A stretch of 64,000 nt of DNA from Clostridia bacterium (GTDB taxonomy: Bacteria > Bacillota > Clostridia > Christensenellales > UBA1242): NCBI GenBank assembly GCA_900753315.1, contig CAADYP010000016.1, forward strand, positions 1-64,000. Direction: 5' to 3'. Positions 17,233 through 26,573 of the stretch are shown one piece after another. Below the pieces are notes generated by a model, which was given only the letters and a program-made list of their open reading frames with translations, searched no databases and was not told the DNA's origin. Positions within the stretch are counted from its first letter, which is position 1, and each line of letters starts with the position of its first letter. A program made the translations under genes and the position numbers.

Positions 17233-17691
17233 TTATTCTGCATCAGCCAAAGTTTCGTCTTCTTCAATAACAGATTTTGCTTTCTTTTTTGTTTTTCTTA
17301 TTTCCGCTTTTGTTTCTTTTTCTTTGGTTTTATAATAATTTTCGATTGCTGCACGAATAGATTCTTCAGCCAAAATTGAGCAATGAATTTTATGTAAAGG
17401 CAGATCTCCCATAATTTCCAAAACATCTTTGTTTGAAACTTTCAAAGCTTCTTCAATAGTTTTTCCTTTGATTAAATCGCAAGCAATATCTGTTGAAGCA
17501 ATCGCAGCACAACACCCAAATGTCTTGAATTTTGCATTCTCAATCACCCCATCATCATTTATTTTTAAATACATCTTCATAATATCGCCACAAGCGGGAT
17601 TTCCTACTTGACCAATCGCATTTGCGCCATGCATTCCGCCTGCGTTTCGTGGATTTTGAAATCTATCCATCACCGTTTTGCTATAAAACAT
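17233..17691 (-). CDS. iscU: NifU/IscU-type iron-sulfur cluster scaffold
   Basis: Scaffold on which clusters are built from sulfur delivered by the cysteine desulfurase next to it. 152 residues. The three ligand cysteines are in GNPACGDIM, FKTFGCCAAIAS and KIHCSILAEE. The first about 125 residues are the IscU-like core; the last about 25 are a Lys/Glu-rich tail of unknown role. AGGGAGGA precedes the ATG, 2 bases after the iscS stop, so the two form one operon. Confidence 0.93.
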   Translation of the reverse strand: MFYSKTVMDRFQNPRNAGGMHGANAIGQVGNPACGDIMKMYLKINDDGVIENAKFKTFGCCAAIASTDIACDLIKGKTIEEALKVSNKDVLEIMGDLPLHKIHCSILAEESIRAAIENYYKTKEKETKAEIRKTKKKAKSVIEEDETLADAE

Positions 17692-17693
17692 AA

Positions 17694-18869
17694 TTAAATC
17701 CTCCCTGCTTGAATTGGTGAAATTGCTCTAAGTTTTGTTACGGCTTTTGCAATTTCATCTACGACATAATCAACATCAGATTTTGAAATGTTTGTTCCAA
17801 ATGAGATTCTGATAGAACTTTGAGCAATCTCATCTGGCACCCCCATTGCTTTCAAAACATGTGATGGCAACAATGATTTAGATGTGCAAGCAGATGCTGT
17901 AGAAACAGCAATACCAGCCAAATCCAAAAGCATCAACAAAGATTCTCCTTCAATTCCGTAGAATGAAACATTTAAAATCGCATTTGATTTTTGATATTGA
18001 TGTCCGTTTACTTGAAAAAATTCAACCTTTTCAGACAATTTCTCAAGGAAATATTCTCTTATGTTTTTAAGTTTTTTGTTGTTGATAATATAATTCCTTG
18101 TGGCAATTTCCATTGCCTTCCCAAAACCTGCAATTCCTGGCACATTTTCAGTTCCAGCACGTTTTCCTCTTTCTTGACTGTTTCCACCAAATGTGATTGG
18201 TTCAATTCTTACACCATTCTTTACATAAAGTGCACCAACACCCTTTGGTCCATGAATTTTGTGAGAAGACATTGACATCAAATCAATTTCCATATCTCTC
18301 ACATCCATTTTGATGTGTCCAATTGCTTGAACAGCATCTGTATGGAACAAAATGTTGTAATCATGAGCGATTTTTGCAATTGCTTTGATGTTTTGAATTG
18401 TTCCAACTTCGTTGTTTACTGACATAATAGAAATCAAAATTGTATCTTTTCTAATTGCATGCAAAAGTTCTGGAAGGCTAACCAATCCAGTTTTATCGAC
18501 TGGCAAATATGTAATTTCATATCCTTCTTTTTCGAGTTGTTCACAAGCATGCAAAACAGCATGGTGTTCGATAGAACTTGTGATAATATGCTTACCTTTG
18601 TTTGCATAAGCATGAGCGATACCAATAATTGCCCAGTTATCTGATTCTGTTCCACCGCTTGTAAAGTAAATTTCATTGGATTTTTCAGCATTTATAGCAT
18701 CTTTAATTCTGTCTCTAGCACGGTCAACAATAGACATTGCATCTCTTCCAAAACTATGTATTGAGCCAGCATTTCCATAAATTGTATTGAAACAAGGCAT
18801 CATTTCATTCAACACTTCATTTGAAACATATGTAGTTGATGCGTTATCCAAATAAATCTTTCTTTCCAT
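17694..18869 (-). CDS. Cysteine desulfurase (NifS/IscS family) paired with IscU
   Basis: PLP enzyme that takes sulfur from cysteine. 391 residues from the ATG at 18869, which has AGAGGA just upstream; a longer frame would cross the promoter. The PLP lysine is in SSHKIHGPKGVGALYVK, and the active-site cysteine is in STASACTSKSLLPSHVL, on the longer loop of the IscS/NifS type I group. Directly upstream of iscU. Confidence 0.95.
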   Translation of the reverse strand: MERKIYLDNASTTYVSNEVLNEMMPCFNTIYGNAGSIHSFGRDAMSIVDRARDRIKDAINAEKSNEIYFTSGGTESDNWAIIGIAHAYANKGKHIITSSIEHHAVLHACEQLEKEGYEITYLPVDKTGLVSLPELLHAIRKDTILISIMSVNNEVGTIQNIKAIAKIAHDYNILFHTDAVQAIGHIKMDVRDMEIDLMSMSSHKIHGPKGVGALYVKNGVRIEPITFGGNSQERGKRAGTENVPGIAGFGKAMEIATRNYIINNKKLKNIREYFLEKLSEKVEFFQVNGHQYQKSNAILNVSFYGIEGESLLMLLDLAGIAVSTASACTSKSLLPSHVLKAMGVPDEIAQSSIRISFGTNISKSDVDYVVDEIAKAVTKLRAISPIQAGRI

Positions 18870-18898
18870 TTGATTTCCTCTTTTTATATTATAATACA

Positions 18899-18927
18899 AT
18901 TTTAACACCAATAAAAAAGATTGTCAA
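18899..18927 (-). promoter_or_regulatory. Sigma-A promoter of the iscS-iscU operon
   Basis: Minus strand TTGACA (18927-18922), 17 bases, TAAAAT (18904-18899). No IscR-like gene or obvious operator is visible nearby. Confidence 0.78.
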
Positions 18928-18995
18928 TAGTCAACTTGAATTTTGACATCAACAATCATGCCTAAAATTTGCAAAAATTTAGGCTAAAAATGATT

Positions 18996-19304
18996 TTAAA
19001 GGTATTTTTTTATCATATCTTCGATATCTTTTTGCATCATAAGTCCGACTTGCTTTTCTTTTTGTTCTCCGTTTACAAAAAGTATCATTGTTGGAATACT
19101 CATAATTCCAAAACTTCTAGCCAATTTTTCATTGTCATCAACATCAACTTTGTAAATTTTAAAACCTTCTCCAAGTTCGTCTTGAACTTTTTCCAAAATT
19201 GGAGAAAGCATACGGCAAGGCCCACACCAAGTTGCAAAGAAATCAATCAAAACAACTCCATTTTTGGTTTTTTCTGCAAAATCTTTTTCGTTAATAATTT
19301 CCAT
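18996..19304 (-). CDS. trxA: Thioredoxin
   Basis: Disulfide reductant, 102 residues, one thioredoxin fold. The active site WCGPCR is near residues 28-33 and the cis-proline loop is in SIPTMILFVNG. AAAGGAC precedes the ATG. It lies between the IscS-type gene and the ThiF-like gene, all on the same strand. Confidence 0.96.
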   Translation of the reverse strand: MEIINEKDFAEKTKNGVVLIDFFATWCGPCRMLSPILEKVQDELGEGFKIYKVDVDDNEKLARSFGIMSIPTMILFVNGEQKEKQVGLMMQKDIEDMIKKYL

Positions 19305-19362
19305 TTTTAAGTCCTTTTTTTATTTAAATGCTTTGCTAATACAATAAGCAATAATTGTTTTA

Positions 19363-20067
19363 TTATACATTGCTTTGAGACACTTTAATCAGTTCGTTTA
19401 TAACGAATGCCCCTAAAACACAACCACACATTGCTGGATAATATGAAATACTGCCAACAGAAAGATTTTCAGTGCGGTCAAACTTGATTGCTGGTGTGTC
19501 ACAAGTCACTACATCAAGAGATTTAACTTCTCTTTCACGCAATTTTTTGCGAATAATTTTTGCCAGACCATCATTGCTTGTTTTGAAAATGTCAATCACT
19601 TTGAAATTAGGTATATTTGTGCGATTTCCAGCACCCATGGCCGAAACAATATTGATTTCGTGCTGTTTGCAATAACAAATTAAATCCAATTTGTCTGTGA
19701 CTTTGTCAATAGCATCAACAACATAATCAAATTGATTTTCAGTAAAAAATGTTTCGGCAAATTCACTACAAAAACGGTTTTGATATGTTTTTATAATACA
19801 TTCTGGATTGATTTCCTTAATCATTTGCTTCATAACATCAGTTTTTGCAAGTCCAACTGTCTTTGATGTCGCTACAACTTGCCTATTTATGTTTGTTTCG
19901 TCAACTTTATCAAAATCAACAAGCGTAATTTTTCCAACTCCAGCTCTTGCAAGCATCATGCAAACATATCCGCCAACTCCACCAATGCCAATAACTGCAA
20001 CTGATGAATTTTTTAATTTGTTTAAACCATCTTGTCCCAAAAGAATCTTTGTTCTATCAGTCCACAT
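19363..20067 (-). CDS. tcdA: ThiF-type E1-like enzyme, probably TcdA (tRNA cyclic t6A synthase)
   Basis: 234 residues from the ATG at 20067 (GGAG about 11 bases before); the longer frame to 20154 lacks support. The ATP-binding loop is GIGGVGGYVCMMLARAGVG and the RxxxR-type stretch is DETNINRQVVATSKTVGLAKTDVM. Length, the ending CVLGAFVINELIK and the SAMGAGNR stretch fit TcdA, which adenylates t6A37 and cyclises it with help from a cysteine desulfurase. A NifS-type gene lies about 500 bases downstream. Other ThiF/MoeB/HesA roles remain possible. Confidence 0.85.
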   Translation of the reverse strand: MWTDRTKILLGQDGLNKLKNSSVAVIGIGGVGGYVCMMLARAGVGKITLVDFDKVDETNINRQVVATSKTVGLAKTDVMKQMIKEINPECIIKTYQNRFCSEFAETFFTENQFDYVVDAIDKVTDKLDLICYCKQHEINIVSAMGAGNRTNIPNFKVIDIFKTSNDGLAKIIRKKLREREVKSLDVVTCDTPAIKFDRTENLSVGSISYYPAMCGCVLGAFVINELIKVSQSNV

Positions 20068-20110
20068 AATTTCTCTTTCTCCGTATAACTTCAATACAAG
20101 ATTACAAAAT

Positions 20111-20214
20111 TTTTGCATAATATTGTTGTATTCTTGCTTTAATAATAACCACAATATATTGTTGTGTTATTTAATAATATTTTTGCATACTACACAATAT
20201 AGGTGTATTATAAA
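20111..20214. repeat. Cluster of dispersed-motif copies between hslU and the ThiF-like gene
   Basis: Three copies in 100 bases: GCATAATAT at 20115-20123; a near-perfect dyad at 20144-20171 with centre ACAATATATTGT flanked by AATAAC and GTTATT; and GCATACTACACAATATAG at 20185-20202, which reads GTGTATTAT just beyond. The last overlaps the hslU stop codon. The cluster lies in the 5' region of the ThiF-like gene on the minus strand. Confidence 0.6.
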
Positions 20215-21503
20215 ACATATTTTTTCAAATCATATTTCTTTTGTCTATCTTTAAAGACATTGTTTACATAATTCTTATCAATGATTATATCAAGCATTGG
20301 ATGCTCGCCAGTAGCATTGAATGAAACATCTTCAAGCAAAGCTTCCATCAAAGTATGAAGTCTTCTTGCTCCCAAATCTTCACTTGTTTCATTTTCTTGT
20401 TCTGCCATTTCTGCAATTTCGTCCAAAGCATCGTCTTTAAACACAAGATTTATGTTGTCCACTTTCAAAAGATTTGAATATTGAACAGTCACCGCATTTT
20501 TTGGTGTGCTCAAAATCTTTTTGAAGTCTGCTTTTGTCAAACTTTCAAGTTCAACTCTAATTGGGAATCTTCCTTGAAGTTCTGGAATCATATCTTCCAT
20601 TTTCGCAACATGGAACGCCCCTGCTGCGATAAACAAAATAAAGTCTGTCTTCACATTGCCGTATTTTGTTGGAACTGTGCTTCCTTCAACGATAGGCAAA
20701 ATATCTCTTTGAACACCTTCTCTAGACACATCAGCACTGTTTGTTGCTTGGCTTTTTCCAATAATTTTGTCAATTTCATCAATGAAAATGATTCCTTGTT
20801 CTTCAGCCAAAGTGATTGCTTCTTCATTCACATTGTCCATATCAATGATTTTGTCTGCTTCTTCTTGTAAAAGCACTTCACGAGCGTGTTTTACAGTCAT
20901 TTTCTTTTTCTTATGTTTTGGTGGTGTAAGTCCATCAAACATAGAACCAAGGTTTATTTCATTTCCGCCAATGGCCATCATAGGTTTTGGATTGTCAATA
21001 ACAACAACTTCGACAATTTCGTCTTCACATTTGCCATTATGCAAATCTTCAAAGAGCAAATCTCTATTTACATCTACCATTGTAACACGTCTGTTTTGAA
21101 ACAAAGCGTCAACCAATTTGTTTTCAACAATAGGCATAACCTTGTCTTCAACTTCTTTCTTCTTCTTGTCCTTAACCATTCTTACAGCAACTTCAACAAG
21201 GTCTCTCACCATGCTTTCAACATCTCTGCCGACATAACCAACTTCGGTATATTTTGTTGCTTCAACCTTTACGAATGGTGCACCAACAAGTTTTGCAAGT
21301 CTTCTTGCAATTTCTGTTTTACCAACACCAGTAGGCCCACTCATAACAATGTTTTTTGGTGTAATTTCGTCTCTTACATCAGCTGGTAACTGACTTCTTC
21401 TATAACGGTTTCTAAGTGCAACAGCAACCGCTTTTTTCGCTTTTGTTTGCCCTACGATATATTTGTCCAATTCGTTTACGATTTGTTTTGGTGTAAAATT
21501 CAT
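20208..21503 (-). CDS. hslU: ATP-dependent protease ATPase subunit HslU (ClpY)
   Basis: AAA+ unfoldase that feeds HslV. 431 residues. N-terminal TPKQIVNELDKYIVGQTKAKKAVAVALRNR, Walker A SGPTGVGKTEIARRLAK (about 53), Walker B GIIFIDEIDKIIG (about 246) and LGARRLHTLMEALLEDVSF near the C-terminus are all family marks. GGAGGA lies before the ATG, 27 bases after hslV. The gene ends inside a copy of the dispersed motif. Confidence 0.97.
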   Translation of the reverse strand: MNFTPKQIVNELDKYIVGQTKAKKAVAVALRNRYRRSQLPADVRDEITPKNIVMSGPTGVGKTEIARRLAKLVGAPFVKVEATKYTEVGYVGRDVESMVRDLVEVAVRMVKDKKKKEVEDKVMPIVENKLVDALFQNRRVTMVDVNRDLLFEDLHNGKCEDEIVEVVVIDNPKPMMAIGGNEINLGSMFDGLTPPKHKKKKMTVKHAREVLLQEEADKIIDMDNVNEEAITLAEEQGIIFIDEIDKIIGKSQATNSADVSREGVQRDILPIVEGSTVPTKYGNVKTDFILFIAAGAFHVAKMEDMIPELQGRFPIRVELESLTKADFKKILSTPKNAVTVQYSNLLKVDNINLVFKDDALDEIAEMAEQENETSEDLGARRLHTLMEALLEDVSFNATGEHPMLDIIIDKNYVNNVFKDRQKKYDLKKYVL

Positions 21504-21530
21504 CTTCTATTCCTCCATAAACCTGAAATA

Positions 21531-22070
21531 TTATAATTCTTCAACAATGATGTTGTCGTTTGTAAATACGCAAATTTCGCTGGCAATTTTGAGTGCCTTA
21601 TAAGCAATGTCTTTTGCAGACAAATCAGTGTTTTGAACCAAAGCCTTAGCTGCAGCAAGTGCATAATTTCCACCTGAACCGATTGCACAAACATCATCTT
21701 GAGGTTCGATAACATCACCTGTTCCGTCCAAAATCAAAATTTGTTTTTTGTCTGCAACAATCATCATAGCTTCAAGTTGTCTTCCTGCTTTTCCTTCTCT
21801 CCAAGTTTGAGCGAGTTCGACAGCACTTCTCATCAAATTCCCTGCAAATTTGTTGAGCATAGCTTCAAATTTTTCACTCAAAGAAAAAGCATCGGCAACA
21901 GTGCCTGCAAACCCAATTACAACATTGTTGTTGTAAATTCTTCTAACTTTTTTTGCATTGTTTTTGAAAATAATGCTGTTTTGCATTGTAACTTGTCCAT
22001 CGCCTGCGACACAAATTTTCCCGTCTCTTTTAACAGCGCAGATAGTTGTGCCTTTAAAAATATTTTCCAT
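21531..22070 (-). CDS. hslV: ATP-dependent protease proteolytic subunit HslV (ClpQ)
   Basis: Threonine protease ring that works with HslU. 179 residues from the ATG at 22070, with AAGGAGAG 7 bases upstream; a longer frame to 22094 has no site. The N-terminus is MENIFKGTTICAVKRDGK, so the first Thr of TT should become the catalytic residue after removal of a 7-residue propeptide. VGFAGTVADAFSL and GSGGNYALAAAKAL are typical. It overlaps the end of trmFO by 17 bases. Confidence 0.95.
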   Translation of the reverse strand: MENIFKGTTICAVKRDGKICVAGDGQVTMQNSIIFKNNAKKVRRIYNNNVVIGFAGTVADAFSLSEKFEAMLNKFAGNLMRSAVELAQTWREGKAGRQLEAMMIVADKKQILILDGTGDVIEPQDDVCAIGSGGNYALAAAKALVQNTDLSAKDIAYKALKIASEICVFTNDNIIVEEL

Positions 22071-23346
22071 AAAATCTCTCCTTAAATTTTTCAACTTGTG
22101 ATTTTGTCAAAATTTTTTGAACCTCAACTTGTTTCCTAAAATTTTGCAAATCAATATCTACATTATTGATTATATCATATTTTAAATTGAATAACCTAAA
22201 ATTTACAACACTTTTTTTTAGTAAGTTGTTTAATATTTGTTCGATACAAGTGTTTTTCTGTAAAAGTTCAGAGCCTCGCACCCCTTTCAACTCACAAATA
22301 ACGCTGTAAGCACAATAATTTGCCATCAACAAACTTTCAAAACTTCCGCCAGTGCCAAGCAACCCACCACAAATATAAATATTTTCGTGACCATCAATTT
22401 GCAAACTTTCATTCAAGCATGCTGGTGCAAGCAAATATGTGTTTCTTTTAACTCGACTAAACCTAACAACTTTGGCATTTTTCAAGACATCAATTTGACT
22501 TATGACTTTCTCTTGGTCATCATTGTCAAAAGCAGAGAAAAAGTCATCTATAAGAAAAACATTCTCACTTTCATTGTAAGTCATTTTTAAACTTGCATAA
22601 GGTCTCAAATTTCTCTCAATATCAATTTTTTCGTCAAAATAAGGTCTTAAAATACTGTTTCTAAGCCCACTTTGACCACGCCCTGACAAACTCTCGATTG
22701 TGATTTGTTTCTCCTGTTCAAGCGCTTGTAGTTTGTTATAGTTTTTGTCCAGATCAACTATTGTTTGATATAAATTGTCATATTCTTGTTTTGACAAATT
22801 TGCATAACATAAACTTTTGGTTACAAAATTCAATTTCTCTCTATCAATTCCATTCGCATCAATCACCATTTTTACAGGCTGAAAATAACACAGTCGCATC
22901 TTGCCAATATATTTTTCAAGTTCGTTCAAAAGTGGTTTTGTTGTGTTATGGCCTGTCGCAATTATTGTCGTTTCGTTTTCTGTCAAAGTGTCAATTGATG
23001 CATCAAACAAACTGATATGGATATGCTCTTTGAGCAATTGTCGAACTTTATGCATAAATGTCTCGTCATATTCAAATCCAAAATTTTTAAAATCATATCT
23101 TTTGGCAATAGAAAAAAGTGGACTGTGCAAACAATCCAACTCAAAAAGCATATTCTCCGTTAGATAAGTTTCATATTTGTCATAATAATCAAACTTATCT
23201 TTCGGCACATATAGTTCGTTATCAAAAATATGAACATCAAAACCATTGTTGGCAAGAATAAACGCAATTTCTGCTCCTGCCAACCCACACCCAACAATTT
23301 TAATTGGTTTTTTGGAGAATTTTGGTGTTACATTTTCAATACTCAA
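22054..23346 (-). CDS. trmFO: Diverged TrmFO-like FAD-dependent tRNA methyltransferase
   Basis: 430 residues. FAD-binding loop IVGCGLAGAEIAFILANNGFDV at residue 18 and a C-terminal stretch RNTYLLAPACLNESLQIDG followed by GGLLGTGGSFESLLMANY, which lines up with the RNTF-NSP and GQITGVEGYVES region of TrmFO, the folate-dependent tRNA m5U54 methyltransferase. The middle has drifted far from the usual sequence, so activity is less certain. Position between topA and hslV matches the Firmicute order and is the best support. It starts inside the topA stop (4-base overlap). Confidence 0.72.
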   Translation of the reverse strand: MSIENVTPKFSKKPIKIVGCGLAGAEIAFILANNGFDVHIFDNELYVPKDKFDYYDKYETYLTENMLFELDCLHSPLFSIAKRYDFKNFGFEYDETFMHKVRQLLKEHIHISLFDASIDTLTENETTIIATGHNTTKPLLNELEKYIGKMRLCYFQPVKMVIDANGIDREKLNFVTKSLCYANLSKQEYDNLYQTIVDLDKNYNKLQALEQEKQITIESLSGRGQSGLRNSILRPYFDEKIDIERNLRPYASLKMTYNESENVFLIDDFFSAFDNDDQEKVISQIDVLKNAKVVRFSRVKRNTYLLAPACLNESLQIDGHENIYICGGLLGTGGSFESLLMANYCAYSVICELKGVRGSELLQKNTCIEQILNNLLKKSVVNFRLFNLKYDIINNVDIDLQNFRKQVEVQKILTKSQVEKFKERFYGKYF

Positions 23347-25409
23347 TTTTCTGACATCACCTCAAAATCGCAAGAAGAACATTTTATCTTCTTCCCACGC
23401 TTTATAAGATATTTTCCACAATTTGGACACTTCTCACCAGTAGGAATGTCCCAACTCATAAAATGACAGCCATCTTTGTCTTCGCAAGCATAGAAGTTTT
23501 TGCCATGTTTTGTCTTGAAAGCAAAAACATTTTTGCCACATTGTGGGCAAATTCCAACAGGCTTTTTCTCTTCCGTTTCGTAAGGCTTGATATTTCTGCA
23601 TTTTGGGAAGTTTGAACACCCCAAAAACTTTCCATATCTTCCTTCTCTGATAAGCATTTTATGACCGCACTTTTCACAAACAATATCAGTTTCAATTGGT
23701 TGTGATTTCATTGTCAAATTGCTTGCACCTGCCTTTTCGAGCAAGTCCTTAAAGCCATTCCAAAAACTTTCAACAACATCATGCCAATCGTCTTTGTGTT
23801 CGGCAATTTCGTCAAGACGGTTTTCCATGTAAGCAGTAAATTTTACATTTATGACACCATGGAAAAATTGGTCAAGATATTCAGTGATTTTTCTGCCAAG
23901 TTCGGTAGGAACAAGATATTTTCCGTCCTTTGAACAATAACTTCTAGCAGTCAAAATTGTGATTGTTGCGGCATATGTGGCAGGCCTTCCAATTCCTTTT
24001 TCTTCCATAGCCTTAACCAAACTTGCTTCAGTATAACGTGCTGGTGGCTTTGTGAATTTTTGTTCTTCCTTAATACCCAAAACTTTGACAATTTCGCCTT
24101 CAGTAAGTTGTGGCAATTTGCTTGTATCTTTGTCTTGTTTGTCATCTTCGACATATTCTTTGTAAACAGCAGTAAATCCTGCAAATTCCAAAGTTTTGCC
24201 TGATGCTTTGAATGTATAATCGCCCGCATTGATTGAAACATTTACATTTGAATATTCTGCTTCACTCATTTGGCTGGCAATAAATCTTTCATAAATTAGC
24301 TTATAAAGTCTATAGTTGTCCTTTGTCAACGAGTCTTTTACCATTTCTGGCGTAACTTGCATTGAAATAGGTCTAATGGCTTCATGCGCATCTTGTGCAT
24401 TCTTCTTTGTTGCATAAATGTTTGGTTTTTCAGGAATGAAATCTTTTCCATATTTTTCAACAACAAAATCACGGCACGCCTTTTGTGCTTCAACAGACAC
24501 TCTTGTAGAGTCCGTTCTGATATAAGTAATCAAAGCGATTTTGCCTTCGCCCTTAACTTCGACACCTTCATACAACTCTTGTGCAGAAGATGTTGTTCTT
24601 TTCAAACTCATGCCAAGTTTGTTTAAAGCGTCTTGTTGCATTGTGCTTGTTGTAAATGGTGCTGGTGCATGAGACTTTGTCTTTGTCTTTTTGATTGTAT
24701 CAACAACAAAATCTTTCCCATTTATTTCGCCCAAAACTTTATCAACTTGCTCTTTGTTTGAAATTTTGATTTTTTTGTTTTTATAAGATGTCAAATTTGA
24801 CTTAAATTTGATACTACCTTTTTCATGTTCAGCAGAAACATTCCAATATTCTTCTGGTTTGAAGTTTTCAATCTCTTTCTCTCTGTCAACAACAAGTTTC
24901 AAAGCGACAGATTGAACTCTTCCTGCAGACAATTTTGGTGCTATTTTCTTTGACAAAATTGGTGAAAGTTTATATCCCACAATTCTGTCCATAACTCTTC
25001 TTGCTTGTTGAGCATTTACCAAGTTAAGGTCAATCGCTCTTGGTTGAGTCAATGCTTTTAAAACTGCATTTTTTGAAATTTCATTAAACTGAATACGGCA
25101 TTTTGTGTGTGGGTCAAGCCCCAAAACATGAGCAACATGCCATGAAATCGCTTCTCCTTCTCTATCCGGGTCGGTTGCAATCAAGACTTCATCTGCACTC
25201 TCTGCTTTCTTTTTAAGGTCAGCAATGAGTTGTTTCTTGTCTGGATTGTTTTCATAGTGTGGCTCAAAATTGTTGTTAATGTCAATAGCAAATGATTTTG
25301 CAGGCAAGTCTCTTATGTGTCCCTTTGTGGCAAACACTTCATATCCATTGCCCAAATATTTTTTTAATGTGTCCCTTTTTGCTGGGGCTTCTATAACGAC
25401 AAGTTTCAA
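23343..25409 (-). CDS. topA: DNA topoisomerase I
   Basis: Type IA enzyme that relaxes negative supercoils. 688 residues. TOPRIM domain at the N-terminus (VVIEAPAKRDTLKKYLGNG, then ATDPDREGEAISWHV), active-site Tyr in LITYIRTDSTRVS, and QDAHEAIRP. Three C-terminal zinc ribbons with Cys-x2-Cys pairs begin at CEKCGHKM, CPQCGKNV and CPNCGKYL. Full length for a clostridial TopA. In operon order it sits between dprA and trmFO. Confidence 0.97.
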   Translation of the reverse strand: MKLVVIEAPAKRDTLKKYLGNGYEVFATKGHIRDLPAKSFAIDINNNFEPHYENNPDKKQLIADLKKKAESADEVLIATDPDREGEAISWHVAHVLGLDPHTKCRIQFNEISKNAVLKALTQPRAIDLNLVNAQQARRVMDRIVGYKLSPILSKKIAPKLSAGRVQSVALKLVVDREKEIENFKPEEYWNVSAEHEKGSIKFKSNLTSYKNKKIKISNKEQVDKVLGEINGKDFVVDTIKKTKTKSHAPAPFTTSTMQQDALNKLGMSLKRTTSSAQELYEGVEVKGEGKIALITYIRTDSTRVSVEAQKACRDFVVEKYGKDFIPEKPNIYATKKNAQDAHEAIRPISMQVTPEMVKDSLTKDNYRLYKLIYERFIASQMSEAEYSNVNVSINAGDYTFKASGKTLEFAGFTAVYKEYVEDDKQDKDTSKLPQLTEGEIVKVLGIKEEQKFTKPPARYTEASLVKAMEEKGIGRPATYAATITILTARSYCSKDGKYLVPTELGRKITEYLDQFFHGVINVKFTAYMENRLDEIAEHKDDWHDVVESFWNGFKDLLEKAGASNLTMKSQPIETDIVCEKCGHKMLIREGRYGKFLGCSNFPKCRNIKPYETEEKKPVGICPQCGKNVFAFKTKHGKNFYACEDKDGCHFMSWDIPTGEKCPNCGKYLIKRGKKIKCSSCDFEVMSEN

Positions 25410-25474
25410 ATCAAACTCCTTTCTTCGTTTTAGTCGTTGCTTTAAAAATCAAGCACAAAAGTTTTCAACATCCT

Positions 25475-26557
25475 TTATTTGCCAATCAAGGAATAACAAT
25501 GTGCTGGCAACCTTCTTATTAAACCACGAATTTCCAAAGTTGTCAAACAACTATTCAAAATATTAACAGAAATTTTTGATTTCTCTGCCAAATAATCAAA
25601 ATCTTTTTCTCCATCAGCAAGTAAATCAACGATTTTCTTTTCGTCAAAATTTAGAGAAACAAAGGCATTTACTTTCGCCTGTTTCTGCAAACCATAGTAT
25701 TCAATGATGTCATCAGCAGACAAAACGCATTCCGCTTGACCTGCTTTGATTATGGTGTTTGTAAGTTCACTCTTTGGATTTGTGACATTGCCAGGAACAG
25801 CAAAAATATCTTTACCATATTCCATGGCATATTCTTTTGTGTGAATTGTTCCACTTTTCAGTCCTGCTTCAACAATCAACACACCATCAGAAAGTCCTGC
25901 AATAATTCTGTTTCTCAAAGGAAAGGTGTATCTCTTTGGTCTGAAAGATGGTGGGTATTCCGAAAGCAAAAGACCATCTCTTGCGATTTCTTTTGAAAGT
26001 TCGGTATTTGTTGACGGATAAATGTTATTAAAACCACTTCCAACAACAGCAATAGTCTTTCCGCCGACTTGCAATGTCTTTTTGTGTGCAATTTCATCAA
26101 CTCCATAACAAAGCCCGCTGACAATCACAAGTCCGCTTCTTGCCAATTTCTCAACAAAATTTTCTGTAACAATTTTTCCATAGTTTGTTGGCATTCTAGT
26201 TCCGACAACACCAAGTCCCTTCTTTTTCAAAAGCCCAAGGTCACCTTTTGCATACAAAATAAGCGGTCTATCTTCCAAATCTATCAATTTTTCTGGATAA
26301 TCTTTAGAGAAAATAGTCAAAATTTTTATTTCTGACTTTTCCATATTTTCTATTGCACTGTCAAGCGCTCTTTCATCAAAATTTTCTACCAATTTGTGAT
26401 ATTCTTCTTGTGAAAGCAAATTTGTCGCCTTTGGATTTTTCAAAAAGTTGCTTATTGAAAAATCTTCAATCACATTTAAAACTGCTTCTTGCTTTTTGTT
26501 TGGTATTTCATTAAATGAGAAGAACACCAAAAGTTTTTCTTTGTTTTCCAAATTCAA
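25475..26557 (-). CDS. dprA: DNA-processing protein DprA (Smf)
   Basis: Loads RecA on incoming single-stranded DNA in transformation. 360 residues with a TTG start at 26557, chosen because AGGAG lies 6 bases before it and a stop codon closes the frame just upstream. Rossmann-like core: GVVGTRMPTNYG, VSGLCYGVDEIAHK, AVVGSGFNNIYPS, FPLRNRIIAGLSDGVLIVEAG and FAVPGN. A C-terminal winged-helix tail is present. It follows comM by 16 bases. Confidence 0.95.
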   Translation of the reverse strand: MNLENKEKLLVFFSFNEIPNKKQEAVLNVIEDFSISNFLKNPKATNLLSQEEYHKLVENFDERALDSAIENMEKSEIKILTIFSKDYPEKLIDLEDRPLILYAKGDLGLLKKKGLGVVGTRMPTNYGKIVTENFVEKLARSGLVIVSGLCYGVDEIAHKKTLQVGGKTIAVVGSGFNNIYPSTNTELSKEIARDGLLLSEYPPSFRPKRYTFPLRNRIIAGLSDGVLIVEAGLKSGTIHTKEYAMEYGKDIFAVPGNVTNPKSELTNTIIKAGQAECVLSADDIIEYYGLQKQAKVNAFVSLNFDEKKIVDLLADGEKDFDYLAEKSKISVNILNSCLTTLEIRGLIRRLPAHCYSLIGK

Positions 26558-26573
26558 ATCATTCTCCTAAAAA

